A stretch of DNA of 64,000 nucleotides from Apium graveolens (taxonomy: Eukaryota > Streptophyta > Magnoliopsida > Apiales > Apiaceae), in the NCBI RefSeq assembly GCF_009905375.1, contig NC_133650.1, positions 145,460,476-145,524,475 of the forward strand, written 5' to 3'. This document shows, one piece after another, positions 1 through 9,807 of the stretch. Under the pieces are notes generated by a model. The model ran no database searches. It had not been told where the DNA came from and saw nothing but the letters and a program-made list of their open reading frames with translations. How positions within the stretch are numbered: the first letter of the stretch is position 1; every line of letters starts with the position of its first letter. Position numbers and translations under genes: made by a program.

Positions 1-1
1 G

Positions 2-3000
2 CAGGTTCTTCCTATTGAAGATATGGATGTTCGAGAAAATGATGAGAATAGAGGAAGGCCAGCAGAAGAATTGGTTTCGGTTCCTTTAGATCCCAAGAAT
101 CCTGAGAGGATGACTTTCATTGGAGCCACATTAGAGGAGCCCCTTAGAGGGAAGTTAGTGAAATTTTTGCAAGAAAATAGTAATGTGTTTGCATGGTCAG
201 CAGCTGATATGCCAGGCATAGACCCGGAGTTAATTACTCACAAGTTAAACGTGGATCCAAGCCGGAAGACAGTGAAACAAAAGAAAAGAAATTTTGCCCC
301 GAAAAGACAAGAGGCTATAAAGCAGGAAGTGGAAAAGCTCTTAGAGGCTGGTTTCATTGAGGAGATTCAATTTCCGGAGTGGTTAGCAAACCCTGTAATG
401 GTGAAGAAGGCTAATGGAAAGTGGAGGATGTGTATAGACTTCACCGATCTGAATGATGCATGCCCCAAAGACTGTTTTCCGCTGCCTAGAATTGATACTT
501 TGATTGATGCCACCGCTGGACATGAGATGCTGAGTTTCATGGATGGGTTTAGCGGATACAACCAGATCAAAATGCATAAGGATGACATTCCAAAGGTATC
601 ATTTATCACTGACTTTGGTGTTTATTATTATCTTGTTATGGCGTTTGGTCTCAAGAATGCAGGAGCCACCTATCAAAGGTTGGTGAATAAAATTTTTAAG
701 GATCTTATTGGGAAGACTATGGAAGTCTATGTTGATGACATGTTAGTCAAGAGTCTAGTAAAGACTGATCATATAGCCCATTTAAGGGAAGCTTTTGAGG
801 TCTTGAGGTACCACAAGATGATGTTGAATCCTACGAAGTGTGCTTTCGGAGTAGGATCTGGAAAATTCTTGGGACTGATGGTCTCAAAGAGGGGAATTGA
901 GGCTAACCCGGATAAGATAAAGGCAATCCTGGACATGGAACCACCAAAAACTGTTAAGGATGTTCAGAAGCTTACAGGAAGGGTTGCTGCATTAGGACGA
1001 TTCATCTCCAAGTCAGGAGACAAGTGCTTGTCATTTTTCAAGACACTAAAGAACATCAAAGACTTCGTATGGAGCGAGGAAAATCAGAAGGCATTTGAAG
1101 AGTTAAAGAAGTATATGGGCCAGGCCCCGTTGTTGGCCAAGCCAGTTCTGAATGAAGTTTTATTCTTGTACTTGGCTGTTTCAGAGAGCGCTTTGAGCGC
1201 GGTGTTGGTTAAGGAGGAACTGAAAGTCCAGAAACCCGTGTACTATGTCAGCAAAATTTTGCATGGTGCTGAGTTGAATTATTCAGCCATTGAGAAATTC
1301 GCTTTAGCCTTGGTAATGGCTTCAAGAAAGCTGCGTCCTTATTTTCAAGCTCACCAAATTGAAGTGCTAACAAATCAGCCACTGAGAAATATCATTCACA
1401 GTCCCAAGGCAAGTGGGAGACTGATTAAGTGGGCAATAGAGTTGGGAGAGTTCGATCTCAAGTATAAGCCACGTACGGCCATAAAAGCCCAGGCACTAGC
1501 TGACTTAATGGTGGAATGTACCATACCCAACCAAGAAGTCGGGGGGCAGGAAGATACCATACCTCAAGACAAGAGAGTCGACGATGGGGACAGGGAGAAG
1601 AATGACAAGGAGAAAGAATATTGGGTTCTCTATTTTGATGGAGCATCAAAAACAAATTCCAGTGGAGCAGGGTTGGTTTTGCAAAGCCCTGATGGGTTCT
1701 TAATTGAGTATGCTATGAAGTTAGATTTTCCAACCACAAACAATGAGGCAGAGTATGAAGCCCTGATAGCAGGCCTTGGTCTAGCTGGGACACTTAGAGT
1801 CAAAAACTTAAAGGTCCGTGGAGACTCGAAGCTGATTATATCCCAGGTAAAGGGAGAATTTGAGGCAAGGGATGATACGATGGCTAAGTATGTCCGCCTA
1901 GTAAGGGCTGTGATGACCCAATTTAATGAATGCCATGTTGAACACATTCCAAGGGAAGAAAACGTTAAGGCGGATGCGCTATCAAAGTTCGCTTCGTCTG
2001 AGATTGAAGAAAGTTCAGGAAGTGTGTACTTCCGTGTTTTGAAGACACGGAGCATAGATGTTAAGCTAGTGGCTCCCATAGGCTTGGGGACGTCATGGAT
2101 TGATCCCATCAAGGCTCACATTCAGACCGGTTGGTTGCCAAGTGATGCAACTGAAGCACGGAAGTTAACTGTTCGGGCACTAAGATACTCTTTGATAGAT
2201 GGGATTCTTTACAAAAGATCTTTCGTGGTTCCCTACTTGAGGTGTCTCAGGCCCGATGAGGCACGCTTGGCTCTTGAAGAAGTGCATGAAGGTATTTGTG
2301 GACAACACTTGGGGGGCAGGGCCTTGGCTCATAAGATAACTCGTTTAGGCTTCTATTGGCCAGAAATGATGGCTGATGCCAAAGAATATGTAAAGAAGTG
2401 TGACCGCTGTCAGAAGCATGCACCAATTGTTAGACGACCCCCTGAGATGCTGACCTCTATCAACTCGCCTATTCCCTTTGCCATATGGGGGATGGATATT
2501 CTAGGGCCTTTTCCTATGGCCACGGCACAAAGGAAATTTCTGATTGTAGCCATTGATTATTTTACCAAGTGGATTGAAGCCAAACCCTTGGCCAAAATCA
2601 CTACTAAGCAGGTTGCACAATTCCTGTGGGAAAACATTATGTGCCGATATGGAATTCCCCGTATCCTCGTCACTGACAATGGAACACAATTCAACAACGA
2701 GGAATTCAAGAAGTATTGTGAAGAAAATGAAATTGAGTTACGGTTCACCTCTGTGGCTCACCCACAAGCTAATGGGCAAGCAGAAGTAGCAAATCGAATA
2801 ATCCTGGATGGATTAAAGAAAAGGATCGAGAAGTCAAGAAATAATTGGGTGGATGAGATACTTCCCATATTATGGGCCTATAGGACTACCTGTAGAGTTA
2901 CGACAGGAGCAACTCCCTTCATGTTGGCGTATGGGGCAGAAGCAGTAGTTCCCGTGGAGATATCGCATTCCTCTCCAAGGATTCAGACTTTCAATGCTGT

Positions 3001-3328
3001 AGAAAATGAGGAAGGGCAGAGGTTAGCCCTGGATCTAATTGATGAAGTGCGAGATGAGGCACATGCAAAGATAGTAGAATATCAGAAAAAGGCTTTATTC
3101 TATTACAACCTAAGGGTTAAAGAGAGATTTTTTAAACAAGGAGATCTAGTCTTGAGAAAAATAGAGGCTTCTGGTGTTGGACAGAAAGGAAAGCTTGCCC
3201 CGAATTGGGAAGGGCCGTACAGAGTCAAGAGCGTTCAGGGTAGAGGAACCTACAAGCTGGAAACTATGGAAGGTTTGGAAGTCCCGAGGACCTGGCACGC
3301 ACAAAACCTGAAGGTTTACTATATGTAA
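2..3328 (+). CDS. pol: Tat-type Gypsy pol: RT, RNase H, second RNase H, integrase (5' partial)
   Basis: The frame is open from the window edge to TAA at 3326-3328; the first ATG (23) is internal, since E2 shows the frame continuing from gag and protease. Residues below count from that ATG (1101 aa). RT holds YVDD at 236-239. The following Gypsy-type RNase H has lost its first catalytic Asp (SES near residue 387). A second RNase H carries D539, E577, D601 and D651, so it is probably the active one, as known for Tat elements. Integrase has H755, H762, C793, C796 for zinc and D825, D885, E921 with the expected D-D-35-E spacing, then a GPY-type C-terminal module. No chromodomain. The product copies element RNA into DNA and inserts it. 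No stop or frameshift is seen. About 97% identical by eye to the E2 copy. Confidence 0.95.
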   Translation, partial: QVLPIEDMDVRENDENRGRPAEELVSVPLDPKNPERMTFIGATLEEPLRGKLVKFLQENSNVFAWSAADMPGIDPELITHKLNVDPSRKTVKQKKRNFAPKRQEAIKQEVEKLLEAGFIEEIQFPEWLANPVMVKKANGKWRMCIDFTDLNDACPKDCFPLPRIDTLIDATAGHEMLSFMDGFSGYNQIKMHKDDIPKVSFITDFGVYYYLVMAFGLKNAGATYQRLVNKIFKDLIGKTMEVYVDDMLVKSLVKTDHIAHLREAFEVLRYHKMMLNPTKCAFGVGSGKFLGLMVSKRGIEANPDKIKAILDMEPPKTVKDVQKLTGRVAALGRFISKSGDKCLSFFKTLKNIKDFVWSEENQKAFEELKKYMGQAPLLAKPVLNEVLFLYLAVSESALSAVLVKEELKVQKPVYYVSKILHGAELNYSAIEKFALALVMASRKLRPYFQAHQIEVLTNQPLRNIIHSPKASGRLIKWAIELGEFDLKYKPRTAIKAQALADLMVECTIPNQEVGGQEDTIPQDKRVDDGDREKNDKEKEYWVLYFDGASKTNSSGAGLVLQSPDGFLIEYAMKLDFPTTNNEAEYEALIAGLGLAGTLRVKNLKVRGDSKLIISQVKGEFEARDDTMAKYVRLVRAVMTQFNECHVEHIPREENVKADALSKFASSEIEESSGSVYFRVLKTRSIDVKLVAPIGLGTSWIDPIKAHIQTGWLPSDATEARKLTVRALRYSLIDGILYKRSFVVPYLRCLRPDEARLALEEVHEGICGQHLGGRALAHKITRLGFYWPEMMADAKEYVKKCDRCQKHAPIVRRPPEMLTSINSPIPFAIWGMDILGPFPMATAQRKFLIVAIDYFTKWIEAKPLAKITTKQVAQFLWENIMCRYGIPRILVTDNGTQFNNEEFKKYCEENEIELRFTSVAHPQANGQAEVANRIILDGLKKRIEKSRNNWVDEILPILWAYRTTCRVTTGATPFMLAYGAEAVVPVEISHSSPRIQTFNAVENEEGQRLALDLIDEVRDEAHAKIVEYQKKALFYYNLRVKERFFKQGDLVLRKIEASGVGQKGKLAPNWEGPYRVKSVQGRGTYKLETMEGLEVPRTWHAQNLKVYYM

Positions 3329-3685
3329 AGTAGGAGAAGTACGATTCTCACTTGTCATTGACAAGTAGGTTTAAAAGCACCTTGAAGCTTTGCTTGCATA
3401 GGATTTTATATTCCAGTAGAATTTACATTATCTAGTTATTGTTGGTTAGGGTCGAACCCATGCTATGTAAGGTTTTGGAAAACCAGACTTCATATTAAAG
3501 AGTTTGAAATTATTTCTATCTAAGGATGTTTAAGGTTCAAATGCATATTAAGATTGTAAAGATAAAACAGAAAAAGGCAAGAAAAGCAACATATAGAATA
3601 CAAGCCCCGAAGGGTAATAAGTTCTGAATGCGATTAAGTCAATACATAGAAAGCCACAATGGGCCAAACAAGAAAAACAAAATAC

Positions 3686-5536
3686 TCAAAGATCCTTGAA
3701 GAAGTCATCATCGATGTTTCCTTCATTGGCAGCAGAAGAAGGAACTGGAACATGATCAGCACCTCGAGGAGAAACAGCTTCGGCCTCAGCAGAAGAAGCA
3801 AGAATAGGAGAAAGAGGGATATCATCAAGAAGAGGCTCTTTCCCAGGAATATCAGGGACTGGATAGGCAGTAAGAGTCACCTCCGGAATCTTCTTCCCAA
3901 TCTCCTCTACTATCTTCTCCCAACAACTAGAAAAGGTCTCCGGGAAGTTAGCATCGTACTCAGCATTTAGGACATCCTGAAAGTCCTGAGATGCCTTATA
4001 CTCAGCTATCACCTCAGCTCGGGCCCTTTGAGCATCCAGCTCCAGCTTACGAACTTTCTCCTTCTCGTCCGCCAGCTCCTTCTCGACCTCACGAAAATGA
4101 GTGAAGTTGGCCTCGGAAGCCTTGAGGTACCTATCCCTGTCCCTCTCAGCGATAGTTAGGCTGGTCCTCACATCCTTCAAATTGTGAAGGGCAGCCTGAA
4201 GATAGGTATTCATCTGCACGAGCATATCAAAGTACAGTAAGTAACAATAAACAAAAAAAAAAAACAGTTAAAAAAGGAAGAGGCTTACAGAAGCCACGGC
4301 CTGAGCACCCAGACGTTCAATCTGTAGGTCATCAGAAGACTCGACTATCTCAGCCCTGTCACGAGGCGTGATCACACTCTGAGACCAAACGGCGGCAGCC
4401 TCGGAACTCCCTACCACCGTGTCCCTCCTCTGAAGGCCCCAAGTGACGGTGAAGGGAGAGTTATCTTCATCAAGGCTAGGAGGCCTCTGGGATAAAAAAG
4501 TAGGGACGGCCTCCTGAACCGTGACTGAAGGGCCGTCACCAATCCTAACCCGCTTGTCGCGGTGGCTTTCAACAGCAGAACCCTTGGCGGCACGGGCCTC
4601 CCGCTTCTTGAAGATCGTGTCCAAAGCGGCCCTAGCTGCAGGCAAATACGAGCATGTAAGAAAAAGGACAAATAAAGAATGGAGGAAATGGAACAAAAAG
4701 GGGAAAGAAATACCCTCGGGACCAAGGTCACTTAGACCTACACCTTGCAAATTACCCTCTGAAAGGATGAGAGCGCAATGGTGCAAGTTATCAGCAGTAA
4801 TGGCCTTGATGGCCGCATCCTCATCTATCCCCAATTTTAGGTCTCTTAAAGACCCGTCTATACTTTTTGAGAAGTTGGGCCTGAAAAAATGGTCCCAACC
4901 CTCCTCGGAATCCAGAAATATATAAAACCACTCACTCTTCCATGTTGGATACGAGTCGGGATTGGTGCCAGAAATAAAGCAGGAACGAGCCAAGGATCTA
5001 TGAACTATTTTGACCCATCCTTGGTCCTCAGAAGCATTTACAAATTTAAATAAATAACGAAAGACACAAACATTTGGCTCAAAACCGTGTTTACGAGATT
5101 GGGCCATATAACAGTGAATAAAACGCCAAGAGTTGGGAGTGAGTTGGGTCGGACAGACTCGGGCCTCAGCCAAAAGGCGAAAAACAAAAGGATGAGGAGG
5201 TAGGCGAAAACCAGCATAGAAGGTTTCCTTATAGACCCGAATGGCCCCAGGTTTTGGGTAGCAGGCCCTATCATTTGGGCCTGGAGCCTCGGCCCTATAA
5301 GGGTGGGAAATGCCAAAAAGGCGGGCTATGGTACCTACTTGATCTGGACCAAATCTAGAAGGATAATTATATGCATCTAAGTGTAACATGTTAGGAAAGG
5401 CTTGCCCAAATTCGGTTAAAAGATCCCTAAGAGAAATAACTGAGGAATGTACAAGAGATTTTTTACCTCGGCTGGCCCTAGAGGGACGGGCAACAGCTTG
5501 GGGGACATGGGAGTGAGATGAATCGGAATCCGCCAT
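3686..5536 (-). CDS. Antisense three-exon gene of a Tat element, plant transposon-type domain plus coiled coil
   Basis: Read on the minus strand, three exons join in frame: 5536-4714, 4635-4289 and 4213-3686. Introns are 78 nt (4713-4636, GTATTT to TGCAG, phase 1) and 75 nt (4288-4214, GTAAGC to GTGCAG, phase 0). The first intron keeps the frame open, so unspliced reading would hide it. Product about 565 aa. The N-terminal 300 residues resemble the putative Gypsy-type transposon domain found in many plant proteins (key strings LDAYNY, LAEARVCP, NSWRFIHCYM). The middle is polar. Exon 3 begins MNTYLQAAL and is a charged, coiled-coil-like helix with an acidic tail. An ATG at 5548 lies upstream in frame; 5536 is preferred because the E2 homologue also starts MAD. 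The exon plan is shared with E2. The function of such antisense ORFs in Tat elements is unknown. Confidence 0.8.
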
Positions 5537-5740
5537 GGATGAAGACAAAAACCCAGGAAGCTCTTGAAAGTAAGTAAAGAAGATGAAGATTCAAACGGAA
5601 TCTTCAAAATAAGCCCAGAAAGCGGCGGAGTAGAAAGCCGGAAATCGCTTGGAGGTGGCGATTCTTAAGAGACTAATTGCAGAATTGAAATTTAGAAATT
5701 TTTGTGAAAGTGAAGTGTGAGAAATGAACTCACACTCCAC

Positions 5741-5751
5741 CTCTTATATAG
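5741..5751 (-). promoter_or_regulatory. TATA box for the antisense gene of E1
   Basis: The minus strand reads CTATATAAGAG about 205 nt upstream of the ATG at 5536. The E2 copy has CCTATATAAGT at the matching place (32831-32841), about 170 nt before its ATG, and flanking TCACACT/TTCACACT stretches are also alike, although the two coding regions are strongly diverged. This supports a real antisense promoter inside the element. Confidence 0.6.
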
Positions 5752-5864
5752 AGGAGCTCAAAGATGCACAAACGGGCCTGGGCCTAAGAAAAAGGCGGGA
5801 AGCCCATAAGATTTGAATTTTGAAAAGATTTAAAATCAAAGTTCAATGAATGAATCAAGGCTCG

Positions 5865-6355
5865 AACAGCCTCAACAACGCCCAGGAAGCATCTGTATTC
5901 AACAACGCTCAGGATACATCGTCCCTAGCCGTTGTTAGAAGTGTGGCTCCTAGGCGTGGTACAACAACGCCCAGGAAGCATCTGTCTTCAACAACGCCCA
6001 GGACGCAAGTTTCCTAGACGTTGTTAGAAAACTGTCTCCTAGGCGTGGGTGCACAACGTCTAGGATCTATGAAAGCATCTGTCTTCAACAACGCCCAGGA
6101 CGCAAGTTTCCTAGATGTTGTTAGAAAACTGTCTCCTAGGCGTGGGTGCACAACGTCTAGGATCTATGAAAGCATCTGTCTTAAACAACGCCCAGGACGC
6201 AAGTTTCCTAGACGTTGTTAGGAAACTGTCTCCTAGGCGTGGATCAACAACGCCCAGGAAGCAACAGCCTCCAACAACGCCCAGGACGCAAGTTTTCCTA
6301 GACGTTGTTAGGAAACTGTCTCCTAGGCGTGGATCAACAACGCCTAGGATGTATT
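5865..6355 (+). repeat. Hairpin-rich tandem array in the E1 3' region
   Basis: Units of about 97 bp start near 5991, 6087 and 6184, with shorter or broken units on both sides. Each unit holds AACAACGCCCAGGA, a spacer, then TCCTAGACGTTGTT, which is nearly its inverted repeat, and also CCTAGGCGT facing ACAACGTCTAGG. The array therefore consists of potential stem-loops. It sits between the antisense promoter and the minisatellite. Short apparent ORFs across it merely follow the repeat. Confidence 0.85.
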
Positions 6356-6404
6356 GAGCAACAAAAATTCTGTTTTTCTGATTATTTAATTAGAAAAAAT
6401 CCAG

Positions 6405-6680
6405 AAATTCCTTAAATATTTTCAGAAAATTAGGGAAAATCCCAGAAAAATAGGGAAAAATCCCAGAAAATTAGGGAAAATCCCAGAAAATTAGGGAAAA
6501 TCCCAGAAAAATAGGGAAAAATCCCAGAAAATTAGGGAAAATCCCATAAAATTAGGGAAAATCCCAGAAAATTAGGGAAATCCCAGAAATAAGGAAAAAT
6601 CCCAGAAAAATTAGGGAAAATTCCAGAAATTAGGGAAAAATCCCGGAAATAAGGGAAAAATTCCTGGAAATCAAAATAAT
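6405..6680 (+). repeat. Minisatellite with a unit of about 20 bp, E1
   Basis: Imperfect copies of CCAGAAAATTAGGGAAAAT follow one another about fourteen times. The same unit forms the matching block in E2 (33560-34160). Tandem repeats in the region between coding part and 3' LTR are a known trait of Tat/Ogre-type elements. Confidence 0.9.
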
Positions 6681-6700
6681 TCCTAAAAGGAAAAATTCGT

Positions 6701-6813
6701 TGTAAACGTGTAGGTCGCTCCACACTTTACGCAAGAACGAAACCCTGTAAGGGGATGAATAGACTTAACTTCTGCGAAACATAATCAATGTTTCCCAAAA
6801 GTTGGGGGGCAAA
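6701..6813 (+). promoter_or_regulatory. Conserved pre-LTR block and polypurine tract of E1
   Basis: The 100 bp before the LTR (GTGTAGGTCGCTCCACACTT onward) match E2 34161-34260 at over 90% although the repeats before it differ strongly. The end, AAAAGTTGGGGGGCAAA directly before TGATAG, fits a polypurine tract that primes plus-strand synthesis. Confidence 0.75.
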
Positions 6814-7350
6814 TGATAGGGATAAATAAATCCTGATAATGGGCTGCTGGACCCAATAAGAAGGTGTTTGATATTCAGACCAGAAAGGTTAAGCCTGATG
6901 GACCAGATCAGGTCTGGTCGAATAAAAAAGGCCCAAAAGCCCTGATTATTAATTAATTTCGTAATTAATTAATAAGGGAAAAATCAGCTGTTGAGAAGAG
7001 TCCTGATAAGGATATAAATCCTTATAGATAAGCCTCAAGGGGACCTAAAAGGATAAGGAATCAGTTTCCTACTATCTAGGACTCCAAAGTCCATTCTAAT
7101 TATGAGACTTGCCCACCAAGTCTCCTATACCAAGTCCAATTCAAGGACCACCAACATCTATATAAGGGGTCTCACCCCACAAATCAGAACTACGTTTTTT
7201 GGCTTGATTCTCTAACTCACAGAGATACGTAGGCATCTCGTAAAGGCAGAATTAAGCTACGAAACACGAGAGCAGCCATTAAAGGCCTTGAGCTCCCGAA
7301 TCTTAGTAATAAATACAGCAAGTAATAACCTTAGCTTTTTATCCATAACA
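6814..7350 (+). repeat. 3' LTR of E1
   Basis: Starts TGATAGGG, ends ATAACA, 537 bp. It aligns along its whole length with the E2 LTRs at roughly 90%, and is about 22 bp shorter near its start (TCCTGATAATGGG replaces a longer stretch). A TATA box, TATATAAG, lies at 7159-7166. The palindromic stretch ATTAATTAATTTCGTAATTAATTAAT lies in the first third. Confidence 0.92.
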
Positions 7351-8560
7351 CTTTCCATCATAACCATTCGACCACATACATCATTATGTATAAGTCATAA
7401 TCTTTCATTGGCCCTTTCACCTGATCAGGTAAAAGAAGCTTTAGTCATTTTGCCAATGAGACAAATTTTGCATCTTCCGTATGATTCAAAATCAAACTTA
7501 TCCAAGTATCCATCTATATGTAACTCATAAATGTGTTTCTCATTAATATGGCTTAACGATAATGCTAGAGGTAATGTTTGATTTGAGTCATCTTAGAAGA
7601 TATAAATTGTTAACTAATTTTGCAACATTAAGCATTATCATTAAAAAAGAATTAACAACTATTGTTTATTTAATTAAAATGAAAACATTTCTTGTCCTGA
7701 CAAGAAATTGATTTAATGTATCCACTAAAGGCAGGAAAGGAAAAAATTTATCATGTTCTCAGTCTCGCCTTATGGGCAAAATTATGTATCGAGTTCCTTC
7801 AACTAGAGCAACAACTTTTACTCCAATTCTAACTCGATACCTGAAGCTTCACCATTGACGGTCTCCTTCTTTAGATCATCCAAACAAGCTCGACAATTTA
7901 ACTTTGAATCATCCAATTATTTCCACAGAAGTGATAATCATCTCTTTTAGCAACACCACTATCAGGCTTCAAAAGCCCTTTTGGACTGGACTTTGGTTTG
8001 GCACCGAATTAGATCAAATCTTTACCTTGTATGTCCACTTTCCTTTCCCATTTGCATTCCATGTGTACACCATCAATATGGACGTAATTCATGCCTTTAC
8101 CGTTCTAAACATGCTTAACAACTCAGTGAGTGTTCTGTCTATCTCATTCCTTTTGTTCTTAACATACTAAGAATAGAAGTTGTTCAAATATTGTTTGATC
8201 AAATTAAACTGAGTTTCTAGACTATTCTTGAAACCCAAAATATCAAGGTACATATACCTATCATCTTTAGAACATGTGGTCCAACCGGATATCATTCTCC
8301 CATTAATCTAAAAGTATGGTGCCTTATTATTGTCAAATCTTTCTGACGAGCCTATCCTTCAAACATCCTTTGAAGGTGCTCAATCATATCATAAGCAACA
8401 TTATGCTCTTGTTGCTTCTAAAGCTCAGCACTCATAATTACAAGCATGAGACATGAAACATCAGTTGCATAATCAATTTGCTTCCTGTAAGAATTTTGTT
8501 CAGCACATGTTTCATTCTCAGCTAGAAGAAATAAGGGAGGGGTTTGAGTGACATCCTTGA
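7351..8560 (-). pseudogene. Decayed Copia gag, protease and integrase start
   Basis: On the minus strand, broken-frame translation gives the usual Copia order. At 8440-8340 it reads AYDMIEHLQRMFEG and then ARQ; at 8240-8070 it reads TELLSMFRTV followed by ILMV; at about 7700-7350 there are H-x3-H in RLGHINEK, GYLDKFD, a cysteine pair region CKICLIGKMTKASF and IHNDVCG, typical of the Copia integrase zinc finger and core start. Stops and shifts are many. The relic is cut exactly where the E1 LTR ends, so E1 inserted in its integrase. The protease stretch between is AT-rich and hardly readable. Confidence 0.72.
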
Positions 8561-9130
8561 ACTTGATGACAATCCTCAAGTTCCCATGTTAATTGAGGAA
8601 ATTATTTCATGTCAGCTTTTCCTTCTTAAAGACTATTACATATAGAAGTTATTTGTGTTATTTGTCATTTGATATCTACAATATTAAAGTGCATAAAATG
8701 ACTTAGTCTACAGATGATCATTAAATTATGTTCAAGTGATTATTTATATATATATATATATATATATTCACAATATATATCTCCCACTAATTTTATCAAA
8801 TCAATAGCCCTAACTATTAATTCGGAAAGAATATCTTCTATTTCCTTTTCTAGTGAGCCAAGATCCATATTTCACCATGCGTTAGGTCAGCTTCAGATTT
8901 TCTCCTAAAACAAATTATTTAGGTAGACAACATTTGTCAATTATATCAACTATATAACTCTTGGATAGCTTGGTGGAACAACATTTGTTCATATTTATCT
9001 AATAAATTTTTCCAAACTCTATGCCTCTAAGTTCACAATCCTATTGTGGTAACTTGGTTAAGTCAAACCCAATAGTAAAAAAATATCAATATACTTCAAC
9101 ACATCTCCCACGATAGATGGGAGTACTTCG
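8561..9130. other. AT-rich stretch without recognisable gene
   Basis: Lies upstream of the minus-strand Copia relic and is cut by E4 at 9130. It holds a short (TA)n tract at 8747-8768. No primer site complement, LTR end or reading frame is seen; it may be old leader or LTR of the relic. Confidence 0.5.
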
Positions 9131-9752
9131 TGTTAGATATATTTGATAATGTCATGTGTAATATGATTTGTGTTTAGTTTTCAGATCTTACTTAACAGGG
9201 AAAATCAGTACTTAACTGGAAATCAACACTTATACTAAAGACATAACTTAAGATATCAGAACTTAAGTTATTAGAACTTAAGTGATCAGAAGATATTTAT
9301 CAGGATATAATATCAGGACTTAAGATGACTTTCAGATAAGGCAGGTGGCTGATTGAAAGGAAAGAAGATCGAGACTAAGACAAAAATAAATATGCACGAA
9401 GAAGGAATTCTATGAAGAATAGAATACTTGGAAGAAAAGATAACTAGTTGATATAGTTTAGGAAGAAGAATTATATTCCATATCAATTAGAAGATTATCT
9501 TGTAACTGTGTAGTATATAAACACGGGCATAGAGTTTACACTATAAGTGTTACGATTATCGAAGTTATTATTCTTTGTAACTCTAGCATCTCTCGTGATA
9601 ATTTTTTCATCACTGAGAGAGGACAGTTCCATATTGTAACAAAGTTTATTGTGTTGAATAAAATTTGTGTTATGTTACTTGAGTTCTTATATTCGATTTG
9701 ATTGTGCTAAACACTGTATTCAACCCCCTTCTACAGTATGTGTGACCTAACA
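9131..9752 (+). repeat. 5' LTR of E4
   Basis: TGTTAGATAT to GACCTAACA, 622 bp. A TATA box, TATATAAA, lies at 9514-9521. It holds several copies of ATCAGAACTTAAG/ATCAGGACTTAAG; one 15 bp copy is absent from the 3' LTR. The preceding CTTCG may be the target duplication but has no partner in the window. Confidence 0.92.
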
Positions 9753-9754
9753 AG

Positions 9755-9767
9755 TGGTATCAGAGCA
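9755..9767 (+). other. Primer binding site of E4
   Basis: TGGTATCAGAGCA, two bases after the LTR, complements the 3' end of plant initiator tRNA-Met over about 12 bases. Confidence 0.9.
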
Positions 9768-9807
9768 ATCTGTTAACACACAAATAGTTTAAGATCCAAA
9801 AACAATC

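Larger units (their letters stand above)
1..7350 (+). mobile_element. E1: Tat-type Ty3/Gypsy LTR retrotransposon, 5' part outside the window
   Basis: The order is pol, convergent antisense gene, tandem repeats, polypurine tract, 3' LTR. The window opens at the protease/RT junction, so 5' LTR, gag and most of protease are missing. The assignment to the Tat group of Gypsy elements rests on the second RNase H domain between the Gypsy RNase H and integrase, the lack of a chromodomain, the long region behind pol and the extra antisense ORF; all are known traits of that group. Pol and the antisense gene are both open, so this copy may be recent. The LTR is followed by CTTTC, a possible target duplication that cannot be checked because the left flank is absent. 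The 3329-3685 interval is the shared 3' untranslated region of two convergent genes; no ORF of note is seen there. Confidence 0.93.

Noticed and set aside
6021..6357. Short plus-strand frames with repeated KLSPRRG
   Set aside because: They follow the tandem hairpin array in two frames; a by-product of the repeat.
6405..6680. TTAGGG within the minisatellite, as a telomere-like signal
   Set aside because: The hexamer appears once per 20 bp unit and not in tandem; plants mostly use TTTAGGG. It belongs to the element repeat.
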